A DNA stretch of 64,000 bases, from positions 248,001 through 312,000 of the forward strand of contig NW_017567003.1 in assembly GCF_001661265.1 (NCBI RefSeq), written 5' to 3'. The notes below the pieces were generated by a model, which saw only the letters and a program-made list of their open reading frames with translations, was not told the origin of the DNA and ran no database searches. The stretch is from Saitoella complicata NRRL Y-17804 (Eukaryota > Ascomycota > Saitoellomycetes > Saitoellales > Saitoellaceae). The translations under genes and the position numbers were made by a program. Of the stretch, positions 11,898-23,038 are shown piece after piece. Position 1 is the stretch's first letter; each line of letters begins with the position of its first letter.

Positions 11898-13012
11898 TCA
11901 TGTCTTCAAGATCAACGCCGCACTCGGAACGAGCCCTGTAAGAAACGGTTAGCGATCCCATATATGAACTCGATTAAGCAAATTCGTACCAAGCTCCTTC
12001 AACGTAGCCCCCAAATCAGCCCCAGTATAGGTCTTCCTGGGAAACGTAGTCATGAACACCGCAGAATTTGGCTCCACCCCCGTCTTCTCCTGGATCTTGG
12101 ACGCCACTTCGAAGAGTGTAGTGTCCGCCGGGAAGGTATCGGTAATGGGTGGGATCTTGCGAGAGCCTTCGGTACGGATTTGGAGACGGGCGGAGTTGGC
12201 TGTTGAGGCTTTTGGTGCGGCCGGAGCCGCTGCCGGTGCAGGAGAGGCAGATGGTGGGGTAGTCCCTTCGCGAAGCGCTTTGGCTGCTGCTGCCTGTACG
12301 TCTGTGATTAGATACTGTACCGCGAATCAACCATGGCAACGTACCCTGTCGGCTCTCGCCTTCCTATCCGCTTCAATTTCCGCCTTGACCCGCGCCTTCG
12401 CCGCCGCGTCCGCGGCTTTCTCCTGTTTCTTCTTCTCTATATCCTTTAACTGCTCCTTCCTCTGTAAATCTTCAATCAATGATGCAGAGTCTTGGTCTTT
12501 CTTCCGACGGATGGCCTCGTTCTTTTTGAACTCTTCCTTGTCCTTCTCGGCTTCGAGTGCACGTTTCTGGGCGAGCTTAGCGCGAAGTTCGTCGAGTTTG
12601 GCAGCCTTTTCTCCTTCGGTTAAGGGTGCGATTGTCTCGGTTGACTCGGAAAAGTCATCGTGGCCGGTCTTCTCGGCTGTAAGCGTGTCAATTGATGCTT
12701 GTAGTGTGCGATATACGGACAAAGCTTACCGTGGAACTGTGCTTGCGGCATTCCCCTGAAGGTCTTTCCACAATCATTGCATTTCAAGCTATTCGCGGTT
12801 TGGCCTTCGCCATTGTCGTCGTTATCTCCAGTCAGCGAATCCAACGATTGACCCTCAGCCTCTTCCCCGAGTACTTCATTCTCGTTATCAGGGTTCGTCA
12901 ACCACTCCAGCGCAGGCTGCAACCCAGAGTGCTTCGTCCTGATGAGAGCAAGCTTAACCCTATCCTCGGGAAAGCCCATTTCTATCAAAGACTCCCTATC
13001 CGATTGCCCCAT
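11898..13012 (-). CDS. UBA-UBX protein, UBXN1/SAKS1-like
   Basis: UBXN1-type proteins bind ubiquitin through an N-terminal UBA domain and Cdc48/p97 through a C-terminal UBX domain, acting as adaptors in protein quality control. Four exons fit: 13012-12730, 12676-12345, 12293-11990 and 11935-11898, with introns of 51-54 nt, giving 318 aa. The UBA core is at residues 5-42 (LIEMGFPEDRVKLALI and ALEWL). A C2H2-like finger, CNDCGKTF...QFHAEKTGH, is restored by the first splice. A charged helical coiled coil with SESTE follows. The UBX ubiquitin fold starts around ARLQIRTEGSRKI and ends at LVPSAALILKT. The gene is divergent from VAP, 178 bp away. Confidence 0.88.
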
Positions 13013-13190
13013 TGTTACTTCGTTATGGTGTACTTGGGCTGGGCCTTCTTGCTGCTTGTTCGGGTGACGTCTACGCGCGTTCTGGAGTTTCCGAATTTAC
13101 GGATCCTCACCAAAGCCCCGGACCACCACACTCCACGCAGACCAAACACTTACTCACAATAATCCAGCATACATCCCCAAAATACCAATC

Positions 13191-14292
13191 ATGTCTGTCG
13201 AATTGGAACCCTCGAACGGCATTCTTGCTTTCCGCAGTACGTATCCTTGCTCAGTAGCATTCGGGAGTGGGCCGTGAGCTGACAATGACGTGGTTTAGGA
13301 CCCTTTACCCAGATGGTGAAGGAGGCTCTTGTGGTTCGCAATCCTAACAATCAACCTGTTGCGTTCAAAGTTAAGACAACTGCGCCTAAACAATACTGTG
13401 TACGTATATGTGATCTGTACGGGTTCGGTCACGACTGACGTTGACCGTTTAGGTACGACCCAACTCTGGCAGGATTGAAGCTGGTGGTGTCGTCGAAGTT
13501 CAAGGTGGGTCAGCTGAGGCAGGTGGCATTCTCAGTTGCTAACCGATGGCCTACAGTCCTCCTCCAAGCAATGAAAGAAGACCCCCCTCTCGACCACAAA
13601 TCTAAGGACAAGTTCCTTATCCAATCCACCCCCATCACCGCCGACCTCGAAACCACCTCCCTCCCCGACCTCTGGGCACATATCGAAACCCATGCGCGCG
13701 CCTCTATTGAAGAAAAGAAGATCCGCGTCCAATACCTCCCTGCCGCCGGTGTGGACGGCGGCCACCACGTCGAGCCCTCCGAAAGCGCGACAATCGCTCA
13801 CGACCGTTTCGCGAGCAGCGTCTCACAGCCCGAGAGTCCTATCTCTCCCATCGGAGATTTGAATAAGTACGCCAATGCGTCGAACGCATCCTCCGCTCCT
13901 CGCTCTATCCCCGGCACCGCCGCTCCCGCAAGCTATAACCTTGGCGAACCCATCACTGTGGGCGCCACCAGCGCTACTACCACTACTGGCTACAGCGCCT
14001 CTGCCCGTAGCGGTAACTCGGAGTTGGAGGAGGCTCGTGACAAGATTTCGAGGTTGGAGAGAGAGTTGCAGGAGCAGCAGACACTCCGTCAGCGGAATGT
14101 CGCGGGTACGGAGAAGAGCTCTAAGGTGGCTGGTGCTGTTCAGAGTGCGGTTGTGCAGGGTGCGCAGGGCGTCCCTGTCCAGTATGTGGTTGCGTTGTGT
14201 TTGGCCGCTTTCTTCCTTGGTATGTCAATATTTCTTCATGTACATGTGGAGGTATATGTTAACTCTGGTACGCAGCTTATTTTGCTTTCTGA
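13191..14292 (+). CDS. scs2: VAP/Scs2-type ER membrane contact protein
   Basis: VAP proteins sit in the ER membrane and use an N-terminal MSP domain to recruit proteins carrying FFAT motifs, at ER contact sites and in lipid regulation. Five exons are needed: a 46-nt first exon (13191-13236), then the MSP pieces joining FRRPFTQMVKEALVVRN, FKVKTTAPKQYC and VRPNSGRIEAG. These are the classic MSP signature. A flexible Ser/Ala/Thr-rich middle and a short coiled coil (ELEEARDKISRLERELQEQQ) follow. The tail is one membrane anchor, VQYVVALCLAAFFLAYFAF, completed by the last intron and ending at 14292. If that intron were retained, the protein would instead end in an unrelated 20-residue tail. Length is about 290 aa. 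Confidence 0.9.
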
Positions 14293-14565
14293 TCGAGGGA
14301 AGAGAGATGATGAAGGGAGGGAGAGTCGCTAAAAAGCGTGGGGTTATGGTTTGTATGTTATCTTCTTTGCGTGCTGATACTTTAATGGTTTAAGGAGCAC
14401 TTTGTGGGCACTCTATAGCTATATGGATGATTTTCTTATCACTGCGCAGCATCTTTCTTCGCACTCCAAATGATGCCCAGACTTTGGTACGCTCGAATAT
14501 TTGACCAATGTGAAGACTTCTGTATTGTGATGTTGTATACTAACGTGACAATTGCTAACGTACAC

Positions 14566-16356
14566 CTAAGCACGCACACGAACCTGCGTGTGCGAATGTT
14601 TATGATCATGCTTGTGACCCTGGTGGATACTCTTACTTCTCGGCCTCTTTCCGAGGTTCTTCTCCAAAGTGGATACGGTCTCCGGAGGCGTAGCAGGCTC
14701 AGCAGGACTGTCCTCATCAGACATATTCTCATCGACCCACTCTTCATCATCCTTCTCCTCATCTTCTGCGGCCTCAGCACCGATAGCGGGCCACTCCTCC
14801 CAGCCATCCTCGAAAAGGGCGTCCATTTGAACCGCCTTCTCCTCGATGGAATCCTCAGAGGTCATAATAGCAGCCCACTGGTTCCACTCCTCATCATCAA
14901 GCAAACAAGCATCAAGCTCCCTCTTAATCAAATCTTCGTTCATCTCCTCCGTCCCAATCATAACCAACTCCTGCCTACGATCACCCCAGGTACCCTCGAA
15001 ATCCTTCTCGATAGACTTGATGACATCTCTGTCTTCCGGCCATTCTTCGCGAGGGAGTTCGCAGAACCAGGGGCCGCCGCCGGAGATGGTGAGCATGCCG
15101 CCGGCGTGGGACCATTCGCCGTGTTGGATTGGGCGGGTAGCGAGCCAGATGAAGCCCTTTGAGCGGATGAGGGGGGCGAAAGCTGGGGAGGCACGCTTGT
15201 TGTCGAGGCGGGATTGAGGGTCTAACATGAGCTTCTCCTCATCCTCGTCCATGTCAACCTCATCCTCTTCTTCCTCTTCTTCCGCGTCTTCCATGTCTTC
15301 ATTCTCGTCATCGGTAGCTTCCTCGTCGCCGTCTTCGGCGACACCCTCCATGAGGACGAAGTACTCGCTGGCAATATCATACAAACGCATAGGGTGGAAG
15401 GGCCTCCTGGCACGGTAAATAAAAGACTTGACACCATACTCGTCAATCTCACTCTTTAGATTCGATCCCTCGTTCAAGGACCTCAACCACCCCGCGCTCG
15501 TCGCAGCCTTCTCAAAAGAGAACATACCCGTTCCCACAATCTCATTAACATCAACACGACTGTACTCCGTCGTGATGACCTTAGCAGCAGGGTTCAGCGC
15601 CGCAACGAGGGCTCTGGCTTTCTTGACGATAGCGGGCGCAACGACATCGCATTTGTTAAGTAGAATGACGTCTGCGAACTCAATTTGGTCGACGAGGAGG
15701 TCGGAGATGCAACGTTCGTCGGAGGATTCTACGTTTTTGTAGCGGTCAGAGAGGAAGTCTGCGGTGTCGAAGTTGTTGAAGATGTTGAAGACGTCGATGA
15801 CGGTGACACAAGTGTCGAGGCGAGCGAGCTTGGAGAGACCACCCTGCTCGAGGAGTTTGACGAGGTAGTCATCTTTCTCGTCCTTCTCCTTCTTGGTCTT
15901 CTCTTCTTCCTCGTCAACGATCGTATTGCCCTCCTCATCCTCAAGCTGCACAGCGAGCTCGTTGAACTCGAAAGTGAAGGTCTCCGCAACCTGCTGCGGC
16001 TCGCTAACTCCCGTACTCTCAATGATCAAATAATCAAACTCCCCGCCCTCGGCCAACCTCGCAACCTCCTCCAACAAATCGCCACGGAGCGTACAGCAGA
16101 TACACCCGTTTTGCATCCGCACGATCTTCTCCTCGCGCTGAACGACGTTCTTGCCGTATTTGTTAACGATGTCGGCGTCAATGTTGAGGGCGCCCATGTC
16201 GTTGACGATGACTGCGCAGCGGAGGTGGTGGGATTTGGAGCGGAGGATGTGTTGGAGGAGGGTGGTTTTGCCGGAGCCGAGGAAACCAGAGAGAAGGGTT
16301 ACTGGGAGACGGGTGTCTTTCTCTGTTGATGGGATGGGGCAGGCTGGAGCAGACAT
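14566..16356 (-). CDS. CobW/COG0523 GTPase, ZNG1-like zinc metallochaperone
   Basis: G3E-family GTPases of this type deliver zinc, in eukaryotes to methionine aminopeptidase (ZNG1). I see the P-loop GFLGSGKTTLL, the metal-binding GCICC, the ESTG switch and the NKCD base-recognition motif. The CobW C-terminal domain contains FIWLATRP and HAGGMLTISGGGPWF. A strongly acidic insert of about 45 residues (rich in E/D, including EEEEEEDEVDMDEDEE) interrupts the C-terminal domain. The C-terminus is histidine-rich (HQGHKHDHKHSHTQ), a second plausible metal site. I chose the ATG at 16356 (MSAPACPIPST, 596 aa). A longer frame to 16491 exists, but a TATA-like box lies at 16437-16443, inside that extension, and the added residues do not look conserved. 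The zinc role is inferred from the family. Confidence 0.85.
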   Translation of the reverse strand: MSAPACPIPSTEKDTRLPVTLLSGFLGSGKTTLLQHILRSKSHHLRCAVIVNDMGALNIDADIVNKYGKNVVQREEKIVRMQNGCICCTLRGDLLEEVARLAEGGEFDYLIIESTGVSEPQQVAETFTFEFNELAVQLEDEEGNTIVDEEEEKTKKEKDEKDDYLVKLLEQGGLSKLARLDTCVTVIDVFNIFNNFDTADFLSDRYKNVESSDERCISDLLVDQIEFADVILLNKCDVVAPAIVKKARALVAALNPAAKVITTEYSRVDVNEIVGTGMFSFEKAATSAGWLRSLNEGSNLKSEIDEYGVKSFIYRARRPFHPMRLYDIASEYFVLMEGVAEDGDEEATDDENEDMEDAEEEEEEDEVDMDEDEEKLMLDPQSRLDNKRASPAFAPLIRSKGFIWLATRPIQHGEWSHAGGMLTISGGGPWFCELPREEWPEDRDVIKSIEKDFEGTWGDRRQELVMIGTEEMNEDLIKRELDACLLDDEEWNQWAAIMTSEDSIEEKAVQMDALFEDGWEEWPAIGAEAAEDEEKDDEEWVDENMSDEDSPAEPATPPETVSTLEKNLGKRPRSKSIHQGHKHDHKHSHTQVRVRA

Positions 16357-16436
16357 TGTGATGGTATGTGGTCGCTTCGGCGATGTAGAGCTGCGAAGGG
16401 GGACAATTGAAATTGGTCGTGCTGGGCAGTTCCATC

Positions 16437-16443
16437 TTATATA
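16437..16443 (-). promoter_or_regulatory. TATA-like box of the CobW/ZNG1-like gene
   Basis: On the minus strand this reads CCTATATAAG, about 81 nt upstream of the preferred ATG at 16356. Its position argues that transcription starts downstream of the alternative ATG at 16491. Confidence 0.4.
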
Positions 16444-17388
16444 GGGGAACCTTGCTGACCCGGCTGAAAGTAGAAGTCCATGCCGTATCACTTTTCCGCA
16501 GAATTATCTCCTCGAAGCCATGAAGGGGTCTCCCAGGCTTCTTTTTCGAGGTTCTGATTGGCCTGTACCCGTGGTAATCTCCGGCTTTTCGTCGCCAGTC
16601 GATACCTTGCTGGTCCGCGGCCGGCGTATGCTTACATGTCTGCCGCGTCTCCAGCATAAAACATCCACGTATGGCCAAGATCAGCAGGTTCTATCTGAAT
16701 CCCTGTGGTATCCTGCTCTCCATGGCTTGAGCTTTGTCCAATTGAGGCCCTCAGAGATGGTATGACCCCAAGGGTATCGGCAGCGTGCAGGTTAACCACA
16801 AGGGTCCCCGGCTGTGTGGGGCCATGCTCGCGGCGGGGTTAGGAGGACCTGTGCCTGCCATTCACGGCCGTGGTACATTCGCCCTTCAGTGGAGAATCGG
16901 TAGCATCACTTTTTGCATTAACGAGGATCATCTAGCTATAGCTTGGGCATCTTGTGTTTTCTTTCTTGTAGTTGGTTTTAGTCCCCTCCTAGCGTCGATG
17001 CAAGGTTAAACCCGTGGGAAGCACAAAAGCATGGACATCCATGAATAGACAGACTTCTATAACTTCCCTTGGGGATGTGGCAATAATGTAAACCGAAGAT
17101 TGCCCGAGGCACTCCAGTACGGCAAGTAAGAGTATGAATGACGCCTATGCACGTGCACCAAAAACACTGGGTAAATAAAACGAGGGTAACTAACTCTATC
17201 TTGTAGTCACGGGTTTGCTCATCGGCAGAAGTGAACCGGAAAACAAGGTTGCCCTCCCCGCATTTCGGCTGATGAGTGCGGGCGCGCCGGTGTCTAGGAA
17301 CCGACCCCCACACTTCCCTGACCTCGACGTCAATGCTTTAAAGCCTGTACACGGCTGCTCCTATGTAGAACTGTGGAAAGTAGTAATC
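16444..17388. other. Divergent intergenic region, CobW gene and MFS gene
   Basis: Almost 1 kb without a supported gene. The short frames here have no recognisable domains. It should contain the promoters of the leftward GTPase gene and the rightward transporter. Confidence 0.5.
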
Positions 17389-19301
17389 ATGTCGAACAAA
17401 GCAGATATAGAGCTGCGCGAATTCGCCTCACCCGAGCCCGAAATCCTGAAAGCCGGCCCCAACATCGACCTCGAAGAAAAGGGCGAGGCCGGCGAAGGCT
17501 ACCTTCTCCAAATCGACACCAGCACCGGCTACGGCAACCTCAAACTCGCTTCAGACGGTCACACGGTTCTCATCCCACAACCCAGCGACGATCCTAACGA
17601 TCCGCTCAACTGGTCATGGACTAAAAAGCATTTGATTTTGATGGTCATCTCAGCCGCCGCGATCCTCCCCGACTTCGGCTCGGCAACAGGTGCGCCCCTC
17701 CTCACCGTCCAAGGCGAGTACTGGGGTATGTCCCCTGACACCGTCAACCACTCTCAAGACGGAAACGTCATGATGCTCGGCGTGGGCGGACTCTTCGCCG
17801 TTGCGTTCTCCGCCTATTTCGGGAGGCTGCCGGTGTTGTTTTATTTTATCTTGTTGGCGACTGCAACGGCGTATTGGTGTGCCGGGGCTGTGACCTTTGA
17901 CAGTTTTATGGCTGCGAGGATTTTGAATGGGTTTTTCTCGACGGTTGCGCAAGCGGGTGGTTTGATGTTTATCAAGGATATCTTTTTCTTTCATGAGCAT
18001 GCGAGGAAGATTGGGGTCTGGGCCGCGTCGGTCATCTTGTCGCCCTACCTCGGTCCATTCTTCGCCAGTTTCATCATTACAACTCAGACATGGAGAGTTC
18101 CGTTCTACGTGTACTCGGGAATGGTCAGTGGACAGCTTTGCGATAGTTGACTAACCGTGAAAAACGCTGACGTTCGATTGACAGACAACCCTCGTGCTCA
18201 TCCTCATATGTCTTTTCGCAGACGAGACGTTCTACAACCGTCATATCTCCGCCTCAGAACAACCTCCTCGTGGCAACCGCACTGCGCGTCTCCTCGGCAT
18301 CGCTCAATGGCGCTCCCGCTCCCACCGTGTGAGTTTTCTTGGGGCAATGATGCGTCCAGTCCGAGTGATTATCAAAGTAACACATCCATTCCTTCTTCCT
18401 CATATTTCCCCCGCTGACCAGTATGATGGCAGCCTGTCGTCCTCATATCCTTCATCTACTACCTTCTCACCTTCGCCTGGGTCGTCGGTATCAACACTAC
18501 CCTCGCCGTCTTCCTTACCCCGCCCAAACCTGCCGGCTACGGTTTCGGCCCTGTACAGATCGGGTTGTTCTATATCACTCCCCTGATTGCTGCTTCCATT
18601 GGTGAGATTTTTGGGCATAACTTCAATGATTGGGTTGCGAATCGATAGTGAGTCCTCTATTAATCTGAGGCCCTAGAGGATAAGAGGCTGACAAAGAGTA
18701 AAGCATCAAGCGCAACAAAGGCATCTTCGAGCCCGAAGCACGTCTTGTGACGAACTGGGTAGCGACCCCATTCATGGTGGTTGGCCTGGTTCTCCTCGGG
18801 TTCGGGTTGGAGAAACAGTGGCATTGGGTTGGGTTGGCGTTTGGGTGGGGGTTGTACGTGTTTGGCATTATGTTGGCTACGGTATGTACCATGTTTGCAA
18901 GTCTCAGAGGCACAAAGAGCTGACTGAGAGTGTTGTAGGTTGCGATTACGGCGTATGTGCTTGATTGCTACCCAGATGGGTCTGGGGAGGTTGCAGCTTG
19001 GGTCAATGTATGTCAAGCCATCTCCTGCCCTTGAAGATTAATTAACAGGAAGTATAGATGGGACGCACGACGGGTGGCTTCGTCATCTCGTACTTTCAAA
19101 TCAAGTGGGCTGCTGAACAAGGTTTGACTCCTCCCCTGCACCTGTCGAAGATGTAAAGCTAAACGCGTGCACACAGGTACTGACCGTTCCTTCGGTACGC
19201 AGGCAGGCATTCTCTTTGCGGCCTTCTTGCTGATTCCCTTGTTGCAGTGGAAGGGAAAATATTTGCGGATCAAAGGGGGGCTGCTGCATTTCCCACAGTG
19301 A
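17389..19301 (+). CDS. MFS transporter, Hol1-like drug:H+ antiporter family
   Basis: This is a 12-span-type major facilitator of the fungal Hol1/DHA1-like group, which export or import small organic molecules or cations; the substrate is unknown. The N-terminus is soluble and ends with [14 protein letters not shown], the usual lead into span 1. Seven exons are needed, with introns after ...YVYSGM, VRVIIK, WVANRY, ...MLAT, AAWVN and AAEQ. The splices join [36 protein letters not shown] and the late signature [20 protein letters not shown] to [12 protein letters not shown]. The C-terminus is short (KGGLLHFPQ). The ATG at 17389 follows the last upstream ATG-free leader; a longer open frame to 17215 lacks conserved residues. 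It stands alone, with no neighbouring metabolic cluster. Confidence 0.85.
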
Positions 19302-19477
19302 GCGTCATTTGTAGGGAGTATGTGCGCATACCAGGCTGGCAGAGTGCGTTTCGTAGCTGCTGCAAGATCATCAAATATACATGTTATACGTAGCCAAGAA
19401 ATCATTCCATGACACGGATCGTTACGAACCGGTTCGTCATGGCAGAGACATGTGCAGAGCACAAAAAAGCGTAAGCG

Positions 19478-19550
19478 TGGAGAAGCTGGGAGTCGAACCC
19501 AGTACCTCTCGCATGCTAAGCGAGCGCTCTACCAGATGAGCTACATCCCC
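19478..19550 (-). tRNA. tRNA-Ala (anticodon AGC)
   Basis: The minus strand folds as a cloverleaf without an intron. The acceptor starts GGGGATG, the D arm is GCTCATCTGGTAGAGC, and the anticodon stem-loop CTCGCTTAGCATGCGAG carries AGC. The T arm is CTGGGTTCGACTCCCAG, followed by CTTCTCC and discriminator A. The B box GGTTCGACTCC is intact. Acceptor position 6 is a T-T mismatch, which is tolerable. AGC is read as inosine-GC and decodes GCU/GCC alanine codons. Confidence 0.93.
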
Positions 19551-20660
19551 GAATGAATGTGTTTCCAATTTTATCTACTAACCTCATCGCTATTGTGATC
19601 ACCGTGAGAACCGGTTTCGTCATGTGTTCGAGTACGTTTTGCGAGCCTGCTTATCGCTTTAGTTTCCTACGCACAAGACAAAACAGTAGAATTATAGATT
19701 TTCCCATAACGAACCCGTCTCTGGTGCTATAGCAAGGTGAGTGAGAAGCGGCAATCGATTCGGTAGGTAGGATCGCTGTTGCACCAATTACTTTCACGAT
19801 CGCGTATCCATGACCAGTTTTCAATCTGTCCGTCCAAACCCAAGAATACCTAACACAGTTGTGCGCGCTAGGTTCTGAAATTGAAAGCATACCATATCAC
19901 TTCCAGAATGCCATAATACCGTTCGAGTACATCACTCCACAACCGTACTCACGTCAAGCCCGCGATGAATCCCACGATACCAACTTCGTGAATATGCTTC
20001 CGTAGGAAGTGTCACGAGACTTTGTGTAAGTCCGTAAAACGATAAGTTAAAAAGGCCACATCCAGTAATTTCCGAAGTCAGCGTGACTTTCCTGGACCCT
20101 TCGAAGCTCCTTTACAAGGAGAATTGATTGGGCACATTCCCGACGATTTTGATAGTCACTCGAGGACGATCGTGCCACGTGCCGTCGGATCACAAGCCTT
20201 CCGGAAAGGATGGCACTTCGTGGAAAGGCGTAGATAGTGACGAAGAATAGGATCTGAGCAAAGTCCTCTGGTTTTAAAGCAGCCTTTTCACCTACGGAAT
20301 CAAACGATCCCACGGTGCCAAAAATGCGACATGGACCGGAAACGACTAAAAGTTTGTTTGGGGACACCTCATAGCTCTGCAATGATGGGAAGGAACTTTG
20401 ATATTTGCTGGATGCTTGTACGTTTGTTTACGGTTACCGCCGAGCTGGGACCGGTACGCGCGGCCAGCTGCACGGAGCTGCAAATCCATGCACGACGATG
20501 CTCCCCAGGGTTCCAGCTGCCGTACGAACATTCCAAGGCATCGAGCAGTCCAACAGCAACAGCAACAGCAACGGCAACGTCGACTCGCCACTGGCATCTG
20601 TTCAACTGCTTGTCATAACTAGGAGAAAAGCGATTGAGACATAGCCCTTACATCGATACC
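19551..20660. other. Intergenic region upstream of SLP2
   Basis: No supported gene in about 1.1 kb. Near the right end a CAACAG/CAACGG tandem (about 20549-20580) lies in the SLP2 leader. A copy of a 16-17-bp direct repeat (GAACCGGTTTCGTCATG, 19608-19624) has its partner at 19426-19441 on the other side of the tRNA. Confidence 0.5.
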
Positions 20661-21698
20661 ATGTCCGCTCTCCAGCGTCGTACCCAACCCGCCCTCCTCT
20701 CCAGCAGCCGCCGTGCCGTCCCCTTCTACCTACCGGCGGTAAGGGCCTCCAACACCCTCCTCGCCTATCGTCACATCTCCACCGCTACCACATATTTTGA
20801 AGAACGTCCCCTTCCAGCAAACACCATCATCAAATTCGTTCCACAGCAAGAATCATGGATTGTCGAGCGCATGGGGAAGTTCCACCGTATTCTGGACCCA
20901 GGATTGGCGATTCTGATTCCGGTGTTGGATTCGATCAAGTATGTCCAGAATCTCCGTGAACGTGCGATGGAGATTCCGAGTCAGACGGCGATCACGGCGG
21001 ACAATGTCAGTTTAAACATCGATGGAGTGCTCTATGTCAAAGTCTTCGACGCATACAAAGCAAGCTACGGAGTCGAAGACGCAGATTACGCAATCGCCCA
21101 ACTCGCACAAACAACCATGCGTTCCGAAATCGGACAATTATCACTCGACCACGTCCTCCGCGAACGTCAAGCCCTGAACGCAAACATCACCGAATCGATC
21201 AACGAAGCCGCAAAGGACTGGGGTGTTAAATGCCTCCGGTACGAGATTAGAGATATTCACCCACCGAAGAATGTCTTGACCGAGATGCACCGCCAAGTCG
21301 CCGCCGAACGCTCGAAACGCGCGGAAATCCTCGAGTCAGAGGGTGCCAAGACCTCCGCAATCAACCGTGCCTCTGGAGAAGCCGAGGCCATCCTCCTCCG
21401 TGCACAAGCTACCGCTGATGCACTTCGTTCTATTTCCCAGGCTATCGGGGAGAGCGACAAGGGCATGGATGCCGTCGGGTTGAGAATCGCGGAGAAGTAT
21501 GTTGAGGCGTGGAAGGAGTTGGCGAAGGAGGGGACTGCTGTGGTGGTGCCAGGGAATATGGCGGATATGGCTGGGATGGTCACCAGTGCTATGGGTATTT
21601 TCAAGAATGTGAAGGAGGGGATGCAGAAAAGTGAGGTGAAGGGGGGAGAGGGGAAGCAGATTGAGGATGTTACAAAGGATTTGTTGGGAAAGAATTAG
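20661..21698 (+). CDS. Mitochondrial stomatin-like protein 2 (SPFH/prohibitin domain)
   Basis: SLP2-type proteins form membrane-bound rings on the inner mitochondrial membrane and scaffold proteases and respiratory complexes. The frame is intronless, 345 aa. The N-terminus is a basic presequence (MSALQRRTQPALLSSSRRAV...YRHIST). The SPFH domain starts near IIKFVPQQESWIVERMGKFH and contains the stomatin signature LRERAMEIPSQTAITADNVS, DADYAIAQLAQTTMRSEIG and KCLRYEIRDIHPP. The helical tail (AERSKRAEILESEGAKTSAI) is the oligomerisation coiled coil. The ATG at 20661 is the first in good context; a frame start at 20634 would only add MRHSPYIDT. This family is close to SLP2 rather than to plasma-membrane stomatin because of the presequence. 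Confidence 0.92.
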   Translation: MSALQRRTQPALLSSSRRAVPFYLPAVRASNTLLAYRHISTATTYFEERPLPANTIIKFVPQQESWIVERMGKFHRILDPGLAILIPVLDSIKYVQNLRERAMEIPSQTAITADNVSLNIDGVLYVKVFDAYKASYGVEDADYAIAQLAQTTMRSEIGQLSLDHVLRERQALNANITESINEAAKDWGVKCLRYEIRDIHPPKNVLTEMHRQVAAERSKRAEILESEGAKTSAINRASGEAEAILLRAQATADALRSISQAIGESDKGMDAVGLRIAEKYVEAWKELAKEGTAVVVPGNMADMAGMVTSAMGIFKNVKEGMQKSEVKGGEGKQIEDVTKDLLGKN

Positions 21699-22032
21699 GA
21701 GGCATTGATGCGGTGAATTGTATGTCTGGCGATGGAACTGTAGCAGTTTACGAATCCCTCTCCTCAATACATCCCATATTTGTCTCCTGTCAGCTTTTGA
21801 GTCAGGTTCATGTCACAGAATTGCCAAAAGCAGAGCATCGACAGGCGGCACAAGCGACAATAACAGCTCTAAATATACAGAAAAGAATCCCTATATCTTC
21901 CGTACACCCTGTGTATCCAACAAGCAGCCCCTGATGGTCGAGGCCGGTTGATGTGGGGTTCTGCACGTGCCTCTCAGAAATCTCGAATCGGAGTTGTACG
22001 AACCGCAAAACAGGAAGGGCAGTAAAGAAACA
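21699..22032. other. Intergenic between SLP2 and uL10m genes
   Basis: This 334-bp gap holds the SLP2 3' flank and the uL10m promoter. Nothing further is recognised. Confidence 0.5.
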
Positions 22033-22919
22033 ATGGCCGCAAGACTACAGTGCAGAAACCTGTTACGGCAATGTAGGCATCTCCATTCTTGTGTCCCGAG
22101 GGCCGTACTGATCACTCTGCAACAGTCGCCCGTTCAGCCTTCGTGCAACCATCAAGAACATATGCCACCATTCCAGCACCACCACCAGCAGGCCTGCACA
22201 ACCCCTCCATCAAAATCGACACCCCCGCACACACAAATACCACGGGCCTCGTCCCTCTGAAGGGCTGGGAGAGTCGCAAGACCTACCTTCTCCACAACTA
22301 CGCCAAGCTCCTCCTCGAGCAACCACTAATCCTCATCGCCCAGCACAACGCCGTTAACGCCGAGGAATGGGGTGCCTTCAGAAATCAGGTCGCAAAGGTC
22401 GGTGGTAAGTTGCAGGTTATCCGGACACATATCTTTAAGGCGGGGTTGAGGAACGTGAACTACATGAAGAAGGAATTGCCGCAGGAGCAATGGGCTACGA
22501 CCGATGCGACGGCTCAGTGGCTTTCTGAGGCTGCGAAGGATGTCGATGATCCGTTGATGGAGCTTTTCGTTGGTCCTCTTGCTACGATCACCCTCGCCGA
22601 ACCCGCCCAGGGGTTCCAGCCCGAGGTCTTGAAGAAGGTCATGGACATCTGCAACAAATCGCAGAACAAGCTCGTCCTTCTTGGTGGACGTATGGAGAGC
22701 AGCCCCATGGATCTCACAGACTTGGAGCGCGCCAAAGCGCTACCAAACTTGGAGGGTATGCGCGCGCAGTTGTTGGGATTGTTGAGCAGCCCTGCCAGTG
22801 GGTTGGGTCGTGTTTTGTCGGCGTCTGGATCGAGGATTTACTTTACACTTGAAAGCAGGAGGATTGGTATGGAGAAGGAGGCGAACCCTGAGGGTGCTAC
22901 TGCTGAGGAGAAGGCCTAG
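22033..22919 (+). CDS. Mitochondrial ribosomal protein uL10m
   Basis: uL10m anchors the L7/L12 stalk of the mitochondrial large ribosomal subunit. A 40-nt first exon (22033-22072), a 53-nt intron (22073-22125, GTAGGC...CAACAG) and exon 2 (22126-22919) give 277 aa. The splice yields a good mitochondrial presequence (MAARLQCRNLLRQFARSAF then RTYATIP). The mature part shows the L10 pattern: WESRKTYLLHNYAKLL, an N-terminal globular domain with LQVIRTHIFKAGLRN, and a C-terminal region KLVLLGGRMESSPMDL followed by the closing helix GMRAQLLGLLSSPASG. It follows SLP2 on the same strand. A downstream GTG/ATG start is possible, but would lose the targeting signal. Confidence 0.85.
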
Positions 22920-23038
22920 AGAGGGAAAAAGGGTATGTATAGGAAGGACAAGACAAGGCATAATACAAAACTTTGACCTCATACGTATCGTGCATTCTCA
23001 AACTGCTTGTATCGTACACTCTTCTTTCGAGGTATGAT

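Noticed and set aside
12052-12759. 235-codon open frame rich in Ser/Ala/Phe on the + strand
   Set aside because: Antisense of the UBA-UBX coiled-coil region, where biased codons create a long opposite frame.
16357-16491. N-terminal extension of the CobW gene as mitochondrial presequence
   Set aside because: The extension covers a TATA-like box, and its residues are not convincing as a targeting signal; the start at 16356 fits the family.
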